A stretch of 64,000 nt of DNA from Hymenobacter sp. BT730 (GTDB lineage: Bacteria; Bacteroidota; Bacteroidia; Cytophagales; Hymenobacteraceae): NCBI RefSeq assembly GCF_030542105.1, contig NZ_JAUOFB010000001.1:1-64000 (forward strand), written 5' to 3'. Each line of letters begins with the position of its first letter. The stretch's first letter is position 1. Both the position numbers and the translations under genes were made by a program. Below, piece by piece: positions 45,964 through 54,874 of the stretch. Below the pieces are notes generated by a model. That model made no database searches, had not been told where the DNA came from, and was given only the letters and a program-made list of their open reading frames with translations.

Positions 45964-46905
45964 ATGGTGCATGATCATCACGGCCACAGTCACGGTCATC
46001 AGCAAGGGCTGGCGGCTTCCATACAGCACGGGCGGGCGTTTGGCTGGGGCATTGCCCTAAATCTGACCTTTGTGGCGGCTGAAGCCGCGGGTGGCATATG
46101 GGCCAACTCATCCGCCCTGCTTTCTGATGCCGGCCACAACCTGAGTGATGTGCTTAGCCTGGCCCTGGCCTGGGGCGCCGCGTGGCTGGCCCGGCGACCT
46201 TCCTCAGCCCGCTTCACTTATGGCTTCAAAGGAGCTACCATTCAGGCGGCACTGGTAAATGCCGCTTTACTATATGTGGCGCTAGGTATTATTCTCTGGG
46301 ATACTATAGAGCACCTGCGGCACCCGGCACCCGTGAATGGCCAACTGGTGATGTTGCTGGCGGGCCTGGGCATTATAGTGAATGGCTTCACAGCCTGGCT
46401 CTTCAGCCGCGGGCAGCACGGCGACGTGAACGTGCGCGGTGCTTACCTGCATATGCTGACGGATGCATTGGTATCGGTGGGCGTAGTAGTGGGCGGTGCG
46501 CTAGTGTATTGGACGGGCTGGCTCTGGCTCGACCCGGCCATCAGCTTTGTCATTCTGAGCGTGGTGGCTTTTGGCTCGTGGGGACTAATGCGCGAAACCC
46601 TGCAGCTCAGCCTGCAGGCCGTTCCGGTGAGCATCGACCTGGATGCACTGCAGCATTTTCTGCTGGCTCAGCCGGGCGTGCAGCAGGTGCATCATCTGCA
46701 TGTGTGGCCCATCAGCACTCAGGAAACTGCCCTCACGGTACACCTGGTGCGGCCAGACTACCCGCACCACAATGCTTTTCTGCACCAGTTGCAGGCCGAT
46801 TTACAGCAACATTTCAACATCGGCCACGCTACTATTCAGATTGAAGAAGCCTCCCCCGCCGCGTGCGCTTCTGATGTGTGCGACGTGCGGACAGGTACCT
46901 CTTAA
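45964..46905 (+). CDS. CDF-family divalent metal exporter
   Basis: Cation diffusion facilitators export Zn, Co or Cd in exchange for protons. The 313-residue protein has a His-rich start (DHHGHSHGH), six helices, the metal site motifs HNLSD in helix 2 and HMLTD in helix 5, and a C-terminal cytoplasmic domain with VHHLHVWPIS. The HxxxD pair favours Zn. The last residues include two Cys (ACASDVCD) that could add metal binding. It is 99 bp after the TonB receptor on the same strand and is followed by a terminator. Confidence 0.93.
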   Translation: MVHDHHGHSHGHQQGLAASIQHGRAFGWGIALNLTFVAAEAAGGIWANSSALLSDAGHNLSDVLSLALAWGAAWLARRPSSARFTYGFKGATIQAALVNAALLYVALGIILWDTIEHLRHPAPVNGQLVMLLAGLGIIVNGFTAWLFSRGQHGDVNVRGAYLHMLTDALVSVGVVVGGALVYWTGWLWLDPAISFVILSVVAFGSWGLMRETLQLSLQAVPVSIDLDALQHFLLAQPGVQQVHHLHVWPISTQETALTVHLVRPDYPHHNAFLHQLQADLQQHFNIGHATIQIEEASPAACASDVCDVRTGTS

Positions 46906-46926
46906 CCAATCTTTCGGACCTTTTAC

Positions 46927-46959
46927 AAAAAGCCGCTTCCTTGCTGGAGCGGCTTTTTT
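46927..46959 (+). terminator. Terminator after the CDF gene
   Basis: An 11-bp stem (AAAAAGCCGCT and its complement) with a 10-base loop and a T6 tract lies directly after the CDF stop. Confidence 0.85.
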
Positions 46960-47051
46960 GGTAGATGGCGGGCCGATTTGGAAAAATCTGCTTATCTCGA
47001 TATGTCAAACCGTACTTTCCTCTCCTTCCTCCTCATCCCACCTTCTTTTTT

Positions 47052-48296
47052 GTGCAACTGACTTCGTCTGAAAAGCCCACCCAGCATGCCTCTTTGCTAA
47101 GTGCAGCCGTGGTAGTAGCGGCCCTGGGCTACTTTGTAGATATCTATGACCTGGTGCTGTTCAGTATTGTGCGGGTGCCCAGTCTGAAAGCGCTAGGTAT
47201 TGCTGACGCCGCTATTCTGGACCAAGGAGTGCTGTTACTGAACATGCAAATGGCCGGCATGCTGGCGGGCGGTATTCTATGGGGTATTCTGGGCGATAAG
47301 CGCGGCCGCCTAACGGTGCTGTTCGGCTCCATTTTACTGTATTCCCTGGCCAACATTGCCAACGGATTTGTACAGGAGCTGTGGCAATATGCTGCCCTAC
47401 GACTGATAGCGGGTATTGGTCTGGCCGGGGAGCTAGGCGCGGGCATTACGCTGGTAAGTGAGGTGCTACCTAAAGAGAAGCGCGGCTACGGCACCATGAT
47501 TGTGGCCACGGTAGGCGTATCCGGGGCTATGCTGGCCTATTGGGTGGGTGAGCAGTTTGGCTGGCGCACGGCTTATTTTATTGGTGGCGGGCTGGGGCTG
47601 GCTTTGCTGGTACTGCGCGTGAGTGTATTTGAGTCGGGTATGTTTGAGCGGGCAGCAGCAGCGGCTCACATCCGTCGGGGCGACTTTCTGGGTTTGCTGA
47701 TGAAACCTGAGCAGTTGCGCAAATATCTGAAGTGCATTCTAATGGGTATTCCACTGTGGTTTGTGGTAGGCATCCTTATCACCTTTGCGCCGGAGTTCGG
47801 CCGGGAGCTGGGCATCAGCGGCGAGGTTTCAGCGGGGAAAGGGATATTCTGGTGCTATTTTGGGCTGGTATTCGGCGACTTTCTGACCGGCTGGCTTTCC
47901 CAGCGCTGGCGTAGCCGCAACCGGGTCATGCTGCTGTTTCTGGGCCTGAGTGCAGTATTAATTGCCGTGTATCTGTTTGCGCTGCGGGGAGCTTCTCTCA
48001 GCACGGCCTATATCATATGCTTTGCGCTGGGGCTGGCCTCCGGCTACTGGGCGGTATTTGTAACCATAGCTGCCGAGCAGTTTGGCACCAATGTGCGCGC
48101 TACCGTGGCTACTACAGTTCCCAATTTTGTACGGGGTTCGGTAGTACCCATGACCCTGGCTTTTCAGGCGCTGAAGGGACCATTTACGCTGGTAGGTGCC
48201 GCCGCGGCGCTGGCAGCCCTGGTGCTGCTGGTAGCAGTATGGGCCGTGGCTACGCTGCCCGAGAGCTATGGTAAAGAGCTGGATTATTATGAATAA
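47052..48296 (+). CDS. MFS transporter
   Basis: The protein has 12 predicted membrane helices. The family signature between helices 2 and 3 reads GDKRGRLTVLFGS, with a related SQRWRSRNRV between helices 8 and 9. The sequence VDIYDLVLF in helix 1 resembles the sugar/aromatic-acid symporter branch of the superfamily, but the substrate is not readable. I use a GTG at 47052 (414 residues). An ATG at 46965 opens the same frame but lies next to the terminator of the previous gene. Confidence 0.85.
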   Translation: MQLTSSEKPTQHASLLSAAVVVAALGYFVDIYDLVLFSIVRVPSLKALGIADAAILDQGVLLLNMQMAGMLAGGILWGILGDKRGRLTVLFGSILLYSLANIANGFVQELWQYAALRLIAGIGLAGELGAGITLVSEVLPKEKRGYGTMIVATVGVSGAMLAYWVGEQFGWRTAYFIGGGLGLALLVLRVSVFESGMFERAAAAAHIRRGDFLGLLMKPEQLRKYLKCILMGIPLWFVVGILITFAPEFGRELGISGEVSAGKGIFWCYFGLVFGDFLTGWLSQRWRSRNRVMLLFLGLSAVLIAVYLFALRGASLSTAYIICFALGLASGYWAVFVTIAAEQFGTNVRATVATTVPNFVRGSVVPMTLAFQALKGPFTLVGAAAALAALVLLVAVWAVATLPESYGKELDYYE

Positions 48297-48396
48297 GCGG
48301 GGAGAATAGCCAGTAGGTAAACTTTCCGACCCAGAAACCAGTATCTCATTTTCGGCCCCGACCTGGAGTCAGCTTCGTCTCTTTTCCACCTTAGTC

Positions 48397-48846
48397 ATGG
48401 CCCCCTCTCCTCCCCGGCGCACGGTTCGCTGGTACGTCCCCCATCACTTTATACTATTGCCGGCGGCGCTGGTTATGGCCTTCTATACCGGCCGGCGCTA
48501 CACCGCCGTGGCCGGCACTGACAGCAACGATTCGCGGCTATGGTTTTCCATTGCCATGCTGGCTTTCCTGGTACTGGGGATGCTTTGGATGATGCGCCAG
48601 CATTATGCCCTTAAGCTGCAAGACCGTATCATTCGCCTGGAAATGCGGCAGCGCTATTTTGAAATCACTCGTGACAGTTTTCAGCCCCTGGAGCAGCAGC
48701 TTACTTTTAAGCAGATAGCTGCGTTGCGCTACGCCAACGATGCCGAGTTGCCCGGGCTGGTGCAGGCTGCCATCCGCGAGAAGCTTCCACCGGCCGCTAT
48801 TAATGAGCGCATCAACCTGCTGCAGCCCGACAATATGCGGGTCTGA
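48397..48846 (+). CDS. DUF6526-like membrane protein
   Basis: The 149-residue protein has two membrane helices (about 17-33 and 48-67) and a cytoplasmic C-terminal part with LQDRIIRLEMRQRYFE, LEQQLTFKQIAALRYANDAEL and INLLQPDNMRV. This matches my memory of the DUF6526 family. Function unknown. It lies 62 bp upstream of the DUF4286 gene, so the two may be co-transcribed. Confidence 0.8.
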   Translation: MAPSPPRRTVRWYVPHHFILLPAALVMAFYTGRRYTAVAGTDSNDSRLWFSIAMLAFLVLGMLWMMRQHYALKLQDRIIRLEMRQRYFEITRDSFQPLEQQLTFKQIAALRYANDAELPGLVQAAIREKLPPAAINERINLLQPDNMRV

Positions 48847-48908
48847 GAAATATATTTGCGGCCCGTTGGCCGCGCCGGCCCCGGCCAACCTATTTCATTT
48901 GCTTTCCC

Positions 48909-49211
48909 ATGATTCTTTACAACGTCACCAGCAGCCTCGACCCGGAAATTGAAGAACTCTGGGTAGCATACATGCGCGATACCCATATGCCAGAGGTAAT
49001 GGAAACCGGTTTCTTTCTAAAAAGCCAGCTCTGTCGTCTGCTTAATGAGGAAGACAATGGCATAACCTATGCCGCCCAGTACTACTGCGTGAGCTTAGAG
49101 CAGCTGGAAGAGTACCAGCAAGTAGCGGCCCCGGCCCTGCGCGCCGATATGGAAAAGCACTTTGGGGGCCGTTACGCCTCCTTCCGCACTATGCTGGAAG
49201 TGCTGGATTAA
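48909..49211 (+). CDS. DUF4286 family protein
   Basis: The 100-residue cytoplasmic protein begins MILYNVTSSLDPEIEELW, then has WVAYMRDTHMPEVMETGFF and YAAQYYCVSLEQLEEYQ. This is the ferredoxin-like pattern of DUF4286, a Bacteroidota family of unknown function. It ends ahead of a bidirectional terminator. Confidence 0.88.
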   Translation: MILYNVTSSLDPEIEELWVAYMRDTHMPEVMETGFFLKSQLCRLLNEEDNGITYAAQYYCVSLEQLEEYQQVAAPALRADMEKHFGGRYASFRTMLEVLD

Positions 49212-49236
49212 GCATCTTTTCGATTGAGCTAACTAA

Positions 49237-49273
49237 CGCAAAGGCCCCTTCCTACTCAGAAGGGGCCTTTGCG
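49237..49273. terminator. Bidirectional terminator
   Basis: A 14-bp perfect stem (CGCAAAGGCCCCTT and its complement) with a 9-base loop separates the convergent DUF4286 and GNAT genes. Confidence 0.88.
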
Positions 49274-49294
49274 TTTTAAGTTGACATTTTAGGC

Positions 49295-49798
49295 TTATCC
49301 ACGCACCGCAGCCTCTACGGCCGGGTTGCAAACATACGCCTGTAGCTCTGCCGCCGACATATTGCCGTTGTGCCATTCCGGATCCAGATTGGCCCCGATG
49401 CGCTTATAGAAACCAATAGCCGGCTCATTCCACTCCAGCACCTGCCACTTCAGGCGGTGGGCGCCGGTGGTGCGGGCCTCCGCTACCACGGCATCAAACA
49501 GCAGCTTGCCCAGTCCGGTACCGCGGGCAGCTTCGGTTACCACCAGGTCCTCCAAGTACAGCATGCGGCCTTTCCAGGTAGAGTACGCCGTGTAGTAGAG
49601 CGCAATACCCAGAATACCGGCCTCCGGCGTTTCGGCCACGAAAAACCCGAAAATAGGCTGGGGGCCGAATCCGTCGCGACGCATATCCTCCAGCGTAGTG
49701 GTTACTTCGTGAGGGGCGCGTTCATATTCGGCCAGTTCCAGAATCAGCTCCCGCACGCGGGGCAGGTCGGCTTCGGTGCCGCGGCGAATGGTAGTCAT
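49295..49798 (-). CDS. GNAT-family N-acetyltransferase
   Basis: The 167-residue protein carries the acetyl-CoA site motif EAARGTGLGKLLFDAV (RxxGxG/A pattern) and the sequence YLEDLVVTE. The layout (IRRGTEADLPRV start, WNEPAIGFYKRIGA near the end) is close to diamine acetyltransferases of the SSAT group, so a polyamine or small amine is a reasonable substrate. It is cytoplasmic. Confidence 0.88.
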   Translation of the reverse strand: MTTIRRGTEADLPRVRELILELAEYERAPHEVTTTLEDMRRDGFGPQPIFGFFVAETPEAGILGIALYYTAYSTWKGRMLYLEDLVVTEAARGTGLGKLLFDAVVAEARTTGAHRLKWQVLEWNEPAIGFYKRIGANLDPEWHNGNMSAAELQAYVCNPAVEAAVRG

Positions 49799-49841
49799 AG
49801 TAAGAAATATAAAGAGGCACGCAAATTACGAGTTGGGCCGA

Positions 49842-49885
49842 AAAGCAATGAGCAACAGCTCCTGGGGGCCATTGCTCATTGCTTT
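49842..49885 (-). terminator. Hairpin downstream of small lipoprotein gene
   Basis: A 14-bp perfect stem (AAAGCAATGAGCAA and its complement) with a 16-base loop lies 20 bp past the stop of the minus-strand gene. Confidence 0.7.
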
Positions 49886-49905
49886 GTATTCAGTACCCTG
49901 GAAAA

Positions 49906-50142
49906 TCACATCTGGGGTTGCATCTTTTTGATGGCATTCGTGGCATTCACGGCGTTGATTTCCTCTTTCGCAGCGGCTTCAGCAGTAGCAGCTGAGTCCT
50001 GCCCAGTGGCAGCGGCGGGCAGCGGGGGCAGTGGGGAATCAACAACCTCATCGTTCTTCTGGAAGTCAGGGTTGCTGCACGACGACACCGTGAGCGTCAG
50101 GGAAGCGCCGGCCAGCAGACCGAGCAAGAGCGTTTTTTTCAT
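49906..50142 (-). CDS. Small lipoprotein of unknown function
   Basis: The start MKKTLLLGLLAGASLTLTV gives a signal with lipobox VSSC and Cys22, and a mature chain of about 56 residues. It is Asp, Pro and Ala rich (DSPLPPLPAAATGQDSAA) and probably unstructured. The longer frame from 50214 is not needed. It lies 96 bp upstream of nothing on its strand and downstream of the prolyl oligopeptidase. Confidence 0.75.
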   Translation of the reverse strand: MKKTLLLGLLAGASLTLTVSSCSNPDFQKNDEVVDSPLPPLPAAATGQDSAATAEAAAKEEINAVNATNAIKKMQPQM

Positions 50143-50238
50143 TGGATAAGCCAGAAAATCAAGGCAGATTCGAGTTTGGGGCCGCAAGATACGAAGCCCG
50201 TCCGGAAAGCCCATAAATAGTAAGAAAGCAAGCCGGCG

Positions 50239-52464
50239 TTACTTTAGCGCGCGGCCATACGGGTTAAGACCCATGTTGTAGTACGCAAACGACCAGACAT
50301 CGGTCCACTCGTCAATCAGCAGCTTGGTGCTCTTGCCCGCGCCGTGGCCGGCATTTACATCAATCCGGATCAGCTGGGGATTGGGCCCTGAATTCACTTC
50401 CTGCAGCGTAGCGGCAAACTTAAAGGAGTGCGCGGGCACTACCCGGTCGTCGTGGTCGGCAGTGGTAATGAGCGTGGCGGGGTAGTTTACGCCCGATTTT
50501 AGATTGTGCAGGGGGGAGAACTTGTACAGGTTCTGGAACTGTGCGTAGTTATCAGAAGAGCCATACTCCGGCACCCAGTTCCAGCCGATAGTGAACTTCT
50601 GGTAGCGCAGCATGTCCATCACACCTACGGCCGGGAAGGCCACGTGCGCTACCTCTGGGCGCTGCGTCATAATGGCTCCTACCAGCAGTCCACCATTAGA
50701 ACCACCGGCAATGGCCAACTTCTCCGGGTTGGTGTAGTTTTGAATGGTGAGGTACTCGGCGGCCGCAATAAAGTCATCGAATACATTCTGCTTGTTGGGC
50801 GTCATGCCGGCCTGGTGCCAGGCCTCGCCGTACTCGCCGCCCCCGCGCAGGTTAGGAATGGCCAGCACGCCGCCATTCTCCAGCCACAGCATCCGAGTTA
50901 CGCTAAAACCCGGCGTGAGCGACACGTTAAAACCGCCATAGGCGTAGAGGTACGTGGGGTTCTGCCCATCCAGCTTCAGCCCTTTCCGGTGCACAATGAA
51001 CATCGGAATCTTTGTTTTGTCTTTGCTGGCGTAGAACACCTGCTGCACCACATAGTCATCGGGATTCACATCTACCTTGGGCTGGCGGAAGACGGTGCTC
51101 TGGCCGCTGGCTACATTATAGCGGTAAATGGTAGTGGGGTAGGCATACGAGGTGAAGGCGTAATACACCTCCTTATCCTGCCGGCGGCCATGAAAGCCGC
51201 TGGCGGTACCAATGGCCGGCAGGGTAATATCCCGCTGAAACTCGCCTTTTTCCGAGTAGGCTTTCACCAGACTGCTGGCATCGTGCAGGTAAGAGGCAAT
51301 CAGCTGGCCACCTACCTGGGCTACTTCCTCCAGCTTATCAGCGGTTTGCGGCAGCACGTCTTTCCAGTTGGCTTCCTGGGGCTTTTCGGGGTCTATGAGA
51401 ACCAGCCGGAAGCGGGGCGCTTTGTAGTTGGTGAGCACCAGCAGCTTGCCGTCAATATTGCCTACCACGGAGTTGTTATACTCGTAGGTGCTGCCCACAG
51501 CCGTGAATTTGCTGGCCTGTTTCGCAGCTTTCAGGTCGCGCACCAGCAGACGGTTGCCGTCAGCTTTGCCATCGGTCAGGTAAACTACCAGGAACCGCTC
51601 ATCATCGGTGGTACCGGCGTAGCGGAAGCCCAGGGGCATGGTTTTGTCCTCGTACACCAGCTTGTCGGCGCTTTGGTCAGTGCCCAGGCGGTGGTAGTAT
51701 ACTTTGTGGAATTCGTTTTTGCCGGAAAGCTTGTTTTCCCCCGGTTTGGGGGCATCGTAGCGGCTGTAGTAAAAACCGTTTTTGTCCCAGGCCGCGCCGG
51801 ATACTTTTACCCACTGCAGCTCGTCTTTCAGCGGCTGGCGGGTTTTCAGGTCCATCACCTTCAGCTGCTGCCAGTCGGAGCCACCGCCGGAAGTGGCGTA
51901 GGCCATATAGCGGTGGTCGTTGGAGAAGTAGGTTCCGGCCAGCGCCGTAGTACCATCCGCGGAGAATTTGTTGGGGTCGAGCAGGACTTCTTCCTTGTCC
52001 TCCCCTACCTTCTGCACATACAGTACGGCCTGGTTTTGCAGGCCGTCGTTTTTCTGAAAATACAGGTATTCCCCTTCCTGTTGCGGAATACCGTACCGCT
52101 CGTAGTTCCAGATCTGGGTGAGCCGCTCCCGGATTTTATCCCGGAACGGAATCTTGTTCAGATACCCGAAGGTGAGCTTGTTTTCCGCCGTTACCCACTC
52201 CTTGGTTTCCGGGGAATCCGGATCTTCCAGCCACCGGTACGCATCCGTAATGGACGTGCCGTGGTAGTCATCGGTCTGATTGCTTTTGCGAGGAGTAGGA
52301 TAAACAAGTTTCTGGCGCGAAACCGGAGAGCTGGTAGTGGTAGACACGGCAGTTGTGGAAGAAGTAGTGTTGGCAGTGCCAGTAGTACCCTGGCTGAGCG
52401 GCCGAGACGGGCTACAGGCAGCTAGGGTGGTTAACGTAAGCAGGCAAAGCGTACAAACTTTCAT
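50239..52464 (-). CDS. Prolyl oligopeptidase family serine peptidase (S9A), lipoprotein
   Basis: The enzyme cleaves short peptides after proline. The 741-residue protein has a lipobox LAAC with Cys17, so it is anchored in the envelope. A seven-blade propeller spans about residues 110-460 and a C-terminal alpha/beta hydrolase follows. The catalytic triad is visible as Ser in GGSNGGLLVG, Asp in TADHDDRVVPAH and His in NAGHGAGKS. A Thr/Ser-rich linker follows the lipid anchor. Its link to the ZorB-like gene 101 bp upstream is only positional. Confidence 0.94.
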   Translation of the reverse strand: MKVCTLCLLTLTTLAACSPSRPLSQGTTGTANTTSSTTAVSTTTSSPVSRQKLVYPTPRKSNQTDDYHGTSITDAYRWLEDPDSPETKEWVTAENKLTFGYLNKIPFRDKIRERLTQIWNYERYGIPQQEGEYLYFQKNDGLQNQAVLYVQKVGEDKEEVLLDPNKFSADGTTALAGTYFSNDHRYMAYATSGGGSDWQQLKVMDLKTRQPLKDELQWVKVSGAAWDKNGFYYSRYDAPKPGENKLSGKNEFHKVYYHRLGTDQSADKLVYEDKTMPLGFRYAGTTDDERFLVVYLTDGKADGNRLLVRDLKAAKQASKFTAVGSTYEYNNSVVGNIDGKLLVLTNYKAPRFRLVLIDPEKPQEANWKDVLPQTADKLEEVAQVGGQLIASYLHDASSLVKAYSEKGEFQRDITLPAIGTASGFHGRRQDKEVYYAFTSYAYPTTIYRYNVASGQSTVFRQPKVDVNPDDYVVQQVFYASKDKTKIPMFIVHRKGLKLDGQNPTYLYAYGGFNVSLTPGFSVTRMLWLENGGVLAIPNLRGGGEYGEAWHQAGMTPNKQNVFDDFIAAAEYLTIQNYTNPEKLAIAGGSNGGLLVGAIMTQRPEVAHVAFPAVGVMDMLRYQKFTIGWNWVPEYGSSDNYAQFQNLYKFSPLHNLKSGVNYPATLITTADHDDRVVPAHSFKFAATLQEVNSGPNPQLIRIDVNAGHGAGKSTKLLIDEWTDVWSFAYYNMGLNPYGRALK

Positions 52465-52565
52465 AGCGGGAACTAAGAGTTAGGGCAATGGGGAGATACC
52501 CGGAAGATGGGAGGCCACTAAGGTAGTAGCTGGTGCGCATTTTATTAGGAGAACTAAAAGCCCAG

Positions 52566-53255
52566 TTAAGCACGCATCCTCCCCACCTTCGGAATTACCT
52601 GAATCAGGAAGCGTTTGTTCTGGCCTTCGCGGCTGGCCGGGTAGCGCCCGGTGCCATAAAACCCGCTGCCGCCAATGATCAGCTCAATGCTTTGGTCCCG
52701 GTTGAAATTCAGGCCGTTTTGCGACCATAGGTTCAGCAGGTTCAGGGCGCGGCGGTAGCTGAGCTGGTAGGCAAATTGCTCGTCGCGCTTGGTGCGGGCC
52801 TCATCGTAGAGGTAGCGGGCAGCCATGCCTTCCACAATCACGAGGTAGCGCACGTTCTGGCCCCGGGAGCTGGCGCTCAGGCTGCGCAGGCGGTCCTGCA
52901 GCAGGCGCCCGGCCCGCAGCAGCGCCGGCTTGTCGCGCTCCTGAATTTCGTCGCGGCCGGCTTTAAACTGCACGTCCAGCTTCAGTTCGTAACGCTCATT
53001 CTGCGGGTCGTAGCGGAAGTACTGGCCTTCCAGCCGGCGCAGCGACTCCCGGATGCGGGTAATCTGCTCCAGCTCAATGGCCTTGGCTTTCAGTTCGCCG
53101 TTGGCTTCTTTCAACTCCCGCTCCCGGTCTTTGAAGAGCTTGAAGCTGTACACAAAAAGCACCAGCATCACCACGAACAGCGACGTCATCAGGTCCACGT
53201 AGCTGGGCCAGAAGAAGTCGTTGGATTCGCGGCTTTTAGTAGAAGAGGTCGGCAT
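52566..53255 (-). CDS. MotB/ZorB-like stator protein with OmpA-like domain
   Basis: The 229-residue protein has one membrane helix (about 16-40) with WPSYVDLMTSLFVVMLVLF. Asp21 sits where MotB Asp32 and the ZorB channel Asp sit, so proton conduction with the ZorA-like partner is likely. A charged coiled-coil (about 42-75) leads to a divergent OmpA-like domain: LSYRRALNLLNLW and NKRFLIQVIP match the family, but the usual GHTD pattern is replaced by VIVEGMAARYLYDE. Peptidoglycan binding is therefore plausible, not certain. It is 22 bp downstream of the ZorA-like gene and the last gene of the seven-gene run. Confidence 0.85.
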   Translation of the reverse strand: MPTSSTKSRESNDFFWPSYVDLMTSLFVVMLVLFVYSFKLFKDRERELKEANGELKAKAIELEQITRIRESLRRLEGQYFRYDPQNERYELKLDVQFKAGRDEIQERDKPALLRAGRLLQDRLRSLSASSRGQNVRYLVIVEGMAARYLYDEARTKRDEQFAYQLSYRRALNLLNLWSQNGLNFNRDQSIELIIGGSGFYGTGRYPASREGQNKRFLIQVIPKVGRMRA

Positions 53256-53277
53256 AGGACGATATGGCTGCTAGAAC

Positions 53278-54738
53278 TTACTGCGGCTGCACCCCGCCAA
53301 ACAGCTTATCCATAAACCGCTGAAAACGATTCTTCGCGGTAGCCTTTACTAGCACGGTATTCAGGTTGGATAACTCCGCGAGCAGCTTGGCCTGAATCTG
53401 GGAATCCAGCTCCACTTTGCGGAGCAGCTCCCGCTGGGTGGCCGTAACGTCGCGGCTGAGGGCCTGCTGACTGGCATCTACATTTTTCAGCGGATCCAGC
53501 TGGCGCATGATGCGCTCAAATACATTGTCCTGATTAATGCGCTGGAAGTACTCACCCCACTTTTCGTAGGCCTGCTGGGCGTCCCGCTCATGGTACTGCA
53601 GGCGCTTCTGCATCAGGTCCGTCAGCGACATAGAAGCCTGGTCGAAGTACTGCTCGGTGCGACTGCGCAGGGCGTCCATTTCCTTCTGGTGTCGCTGGAA
53701 GAAGTCGAGCTGGTGCTGGATAAGGTTATCGTTTTGGCCGATGTACTGGCCCAGGTCGTTGATGCCGCGCTCAAAGCCGCGTAGGCGGTCCAGAATACCG
53801 GCTACGCTGTGCGCGGTGTTGGTGCCCTCGGCCAGCATCTGGTTCAGCTTCTGCTGGTAGCCGGTAAACTGCCCAAACATTTCCGCCGACTCCCGCACTT
53901 TATCAAACACTTCCAGGTTGGCCTGCGCCATCCGGTCGTAGCCTATTTCCTCCAGTTTCACCAGGAAGTCGCGCTGCACCCGGATGTTCTCGGTAATAGT
54001 GTTAAGAATGGGCTCGAAGAGCGTGACTTTGCCCACGAAATCCTGATTGAAGGCATCGAGCACCGCTTTCAGGTTAGTGAGCGAGCCGGCCATATCCGAG
54101 TGCAGAATAGGCAGCAGCTTCACCTGCAGGAAGGTGTAATACTGGTTCTGGCGCTCGTCTACCACCTTGCGGGCCCGGCGCACCAGACCATTGCCCAGTA
54201 GCGTGAGCAGCAGCCCCACAAAGGAGCCGGCCATAGCAATGAGTACCCCGGTCAGAAAGGGCGTCAGTGCATTTTCATCTGATACCCCATTGCGGGCAAT
54301 GCCCACCAGACCCAAAATCACGCCCAGAAACGTACCCAGCAAACCCAGATACAGAGGCGTAGCTACTCCCGACTGCACTTCATTGGTCAGTACCTCGCTG
54401 CGCCGCTCCGATATATCCTTGAGAATATCGAAGTCAGCTGCGGCGCCTTTGTTGTGCCGCAGGTACTCGTTGGTATCCAGCAGAATGTCGCGGAAGTCCT
54501 CTGTGGCCGGGTCGGCTTTAATGAGGTCGGCTACATAGGAATCGGCTGGCGCATCAGCGGCATAGTCCGGCATGTCCCGCCCATCGGGCGTTACTAAGCG
54601 GCGCTCTACACGCAGGGCAATGCGCTCCGGATACAGCAGCTCCAGCCGCCGCGCGCGGGACCGGGTAAGCAAAAACTCGCGTATCTGCAGGCCCACGACA
54701 ACCAGTACAACAACTAGTTCGAGAATGATTTCAAGCAT
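53278..54738 (-). CDS. MotA/TolQ/ExbB family proton channel, ZorA-like with long tail
   Basis: The 486-residue protein has three predicted membrane helices: about 2-18, 126-148 (TPLYLGLLGTFLGVILGLVG) and 160-184 (LTGVLIAMAGSFVGLLLTLL), the core of the MotA/ExbB channel. About 300 residues after the last helix are helical, with long coiled-coil patterns, much longer than in MotA, TolQ or ExbB and like the intracellular tail of ZorA. With its ZorB-like partner it should form a 5:2 proton-driven rotor or stator. The cytoplasmic domain between helices 1 and 2 contains DFDILKDISERRSEVL. What the tail drives is unknown. Confidence 0.85.
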   Translation of the reverse strand: MLEIILELVVVLVVVGLQIREFLLTRSRARRLELLYPERIALRVERRLVTPDGRDMPDYAADAPADSYVADLIKADPATEDFRDILLDTNEYLRHNKGAAADFDILKDISERRSEVLTNEVQSGVATPLYLGLLGTFLGVILGLVGIARNGVSDENALTPFLTGVLIAMAGSFVGLLLTLLGNGLVRRARKVVDERQNQYYTFLQVKLLPILHSDMAGSLTNLKAVLDAFNQDFVGKVTLFEPILNTITENIRVQRDFLVKLEEIGYDRMAQANLEVFDKVRESAEMFGQFTGYQQKLNQMLAEGTNTAHSVAGILDRLRGFERGINDLGQYIGQNDNLIQHQLDFFQRHQKEMDALRSRTEQYFDQASMSLTDLMQKRLQYHERDAQQAYEKWGEYFQRINQDNVFERIMRQLDPLKNVDASQQALSRDVTATQRELLRKVELDSQIQAKLLAELSNLNTVLVKATAKNRFQRFMDKLFGGVQPQ

Positions 54739-54766
54739 AGTGCTGTAAATAACGGTATTCCTGTCC

Positions 54767-54864
54767 TGTCATCCTGACGAAGGAAGGACCTTATCACGCC
54801 GGAACGACAATCGTACGCACGACTCGCTCTTACGGGATAAGGTCCTTCCTTCGTCAGGATGACA
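54767..54864. repeat. Dispersed palindromic repeat, copy A
   Basis: Arms of 28-29 bp (54767-54795 and 54836-54864) are perfect inverse complements, beginning TGTCATCCTGACGAAGGAAG. The 40-bp centre is imperfectly paired. Copy B at 63652-63751 shares the outer GTCATCCTGA, the inner GAAGGACCTT.TCAC and the CGACTCG centre. It lies between the ZorA-like gene and the exported single-pass gene. It may act as a terminator, mRNA-stability element or mobile repeat. Confidence 0.85.
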
Positions 54865-54874
54865 CTGAAAAAAA

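Noticed and set aside
50506..52425. Long plus-strand frame of 639 codons
   Set aside because: It lies fully antisense to the prolyl oligopeptidase gene, whose catalytic triad is intact. The frame is a by-product of GC-rich codon use, with a residue make-up (Val, Gly, Gln, Arg) unlike real proteins.
52566..54738. Classical Zorya defence locus
   Set aside because: The motor pair is ZorAB-like but no ZorC, ZorD or ZorE-like gene is present in the window. I report the pair as ZorAB-like only.
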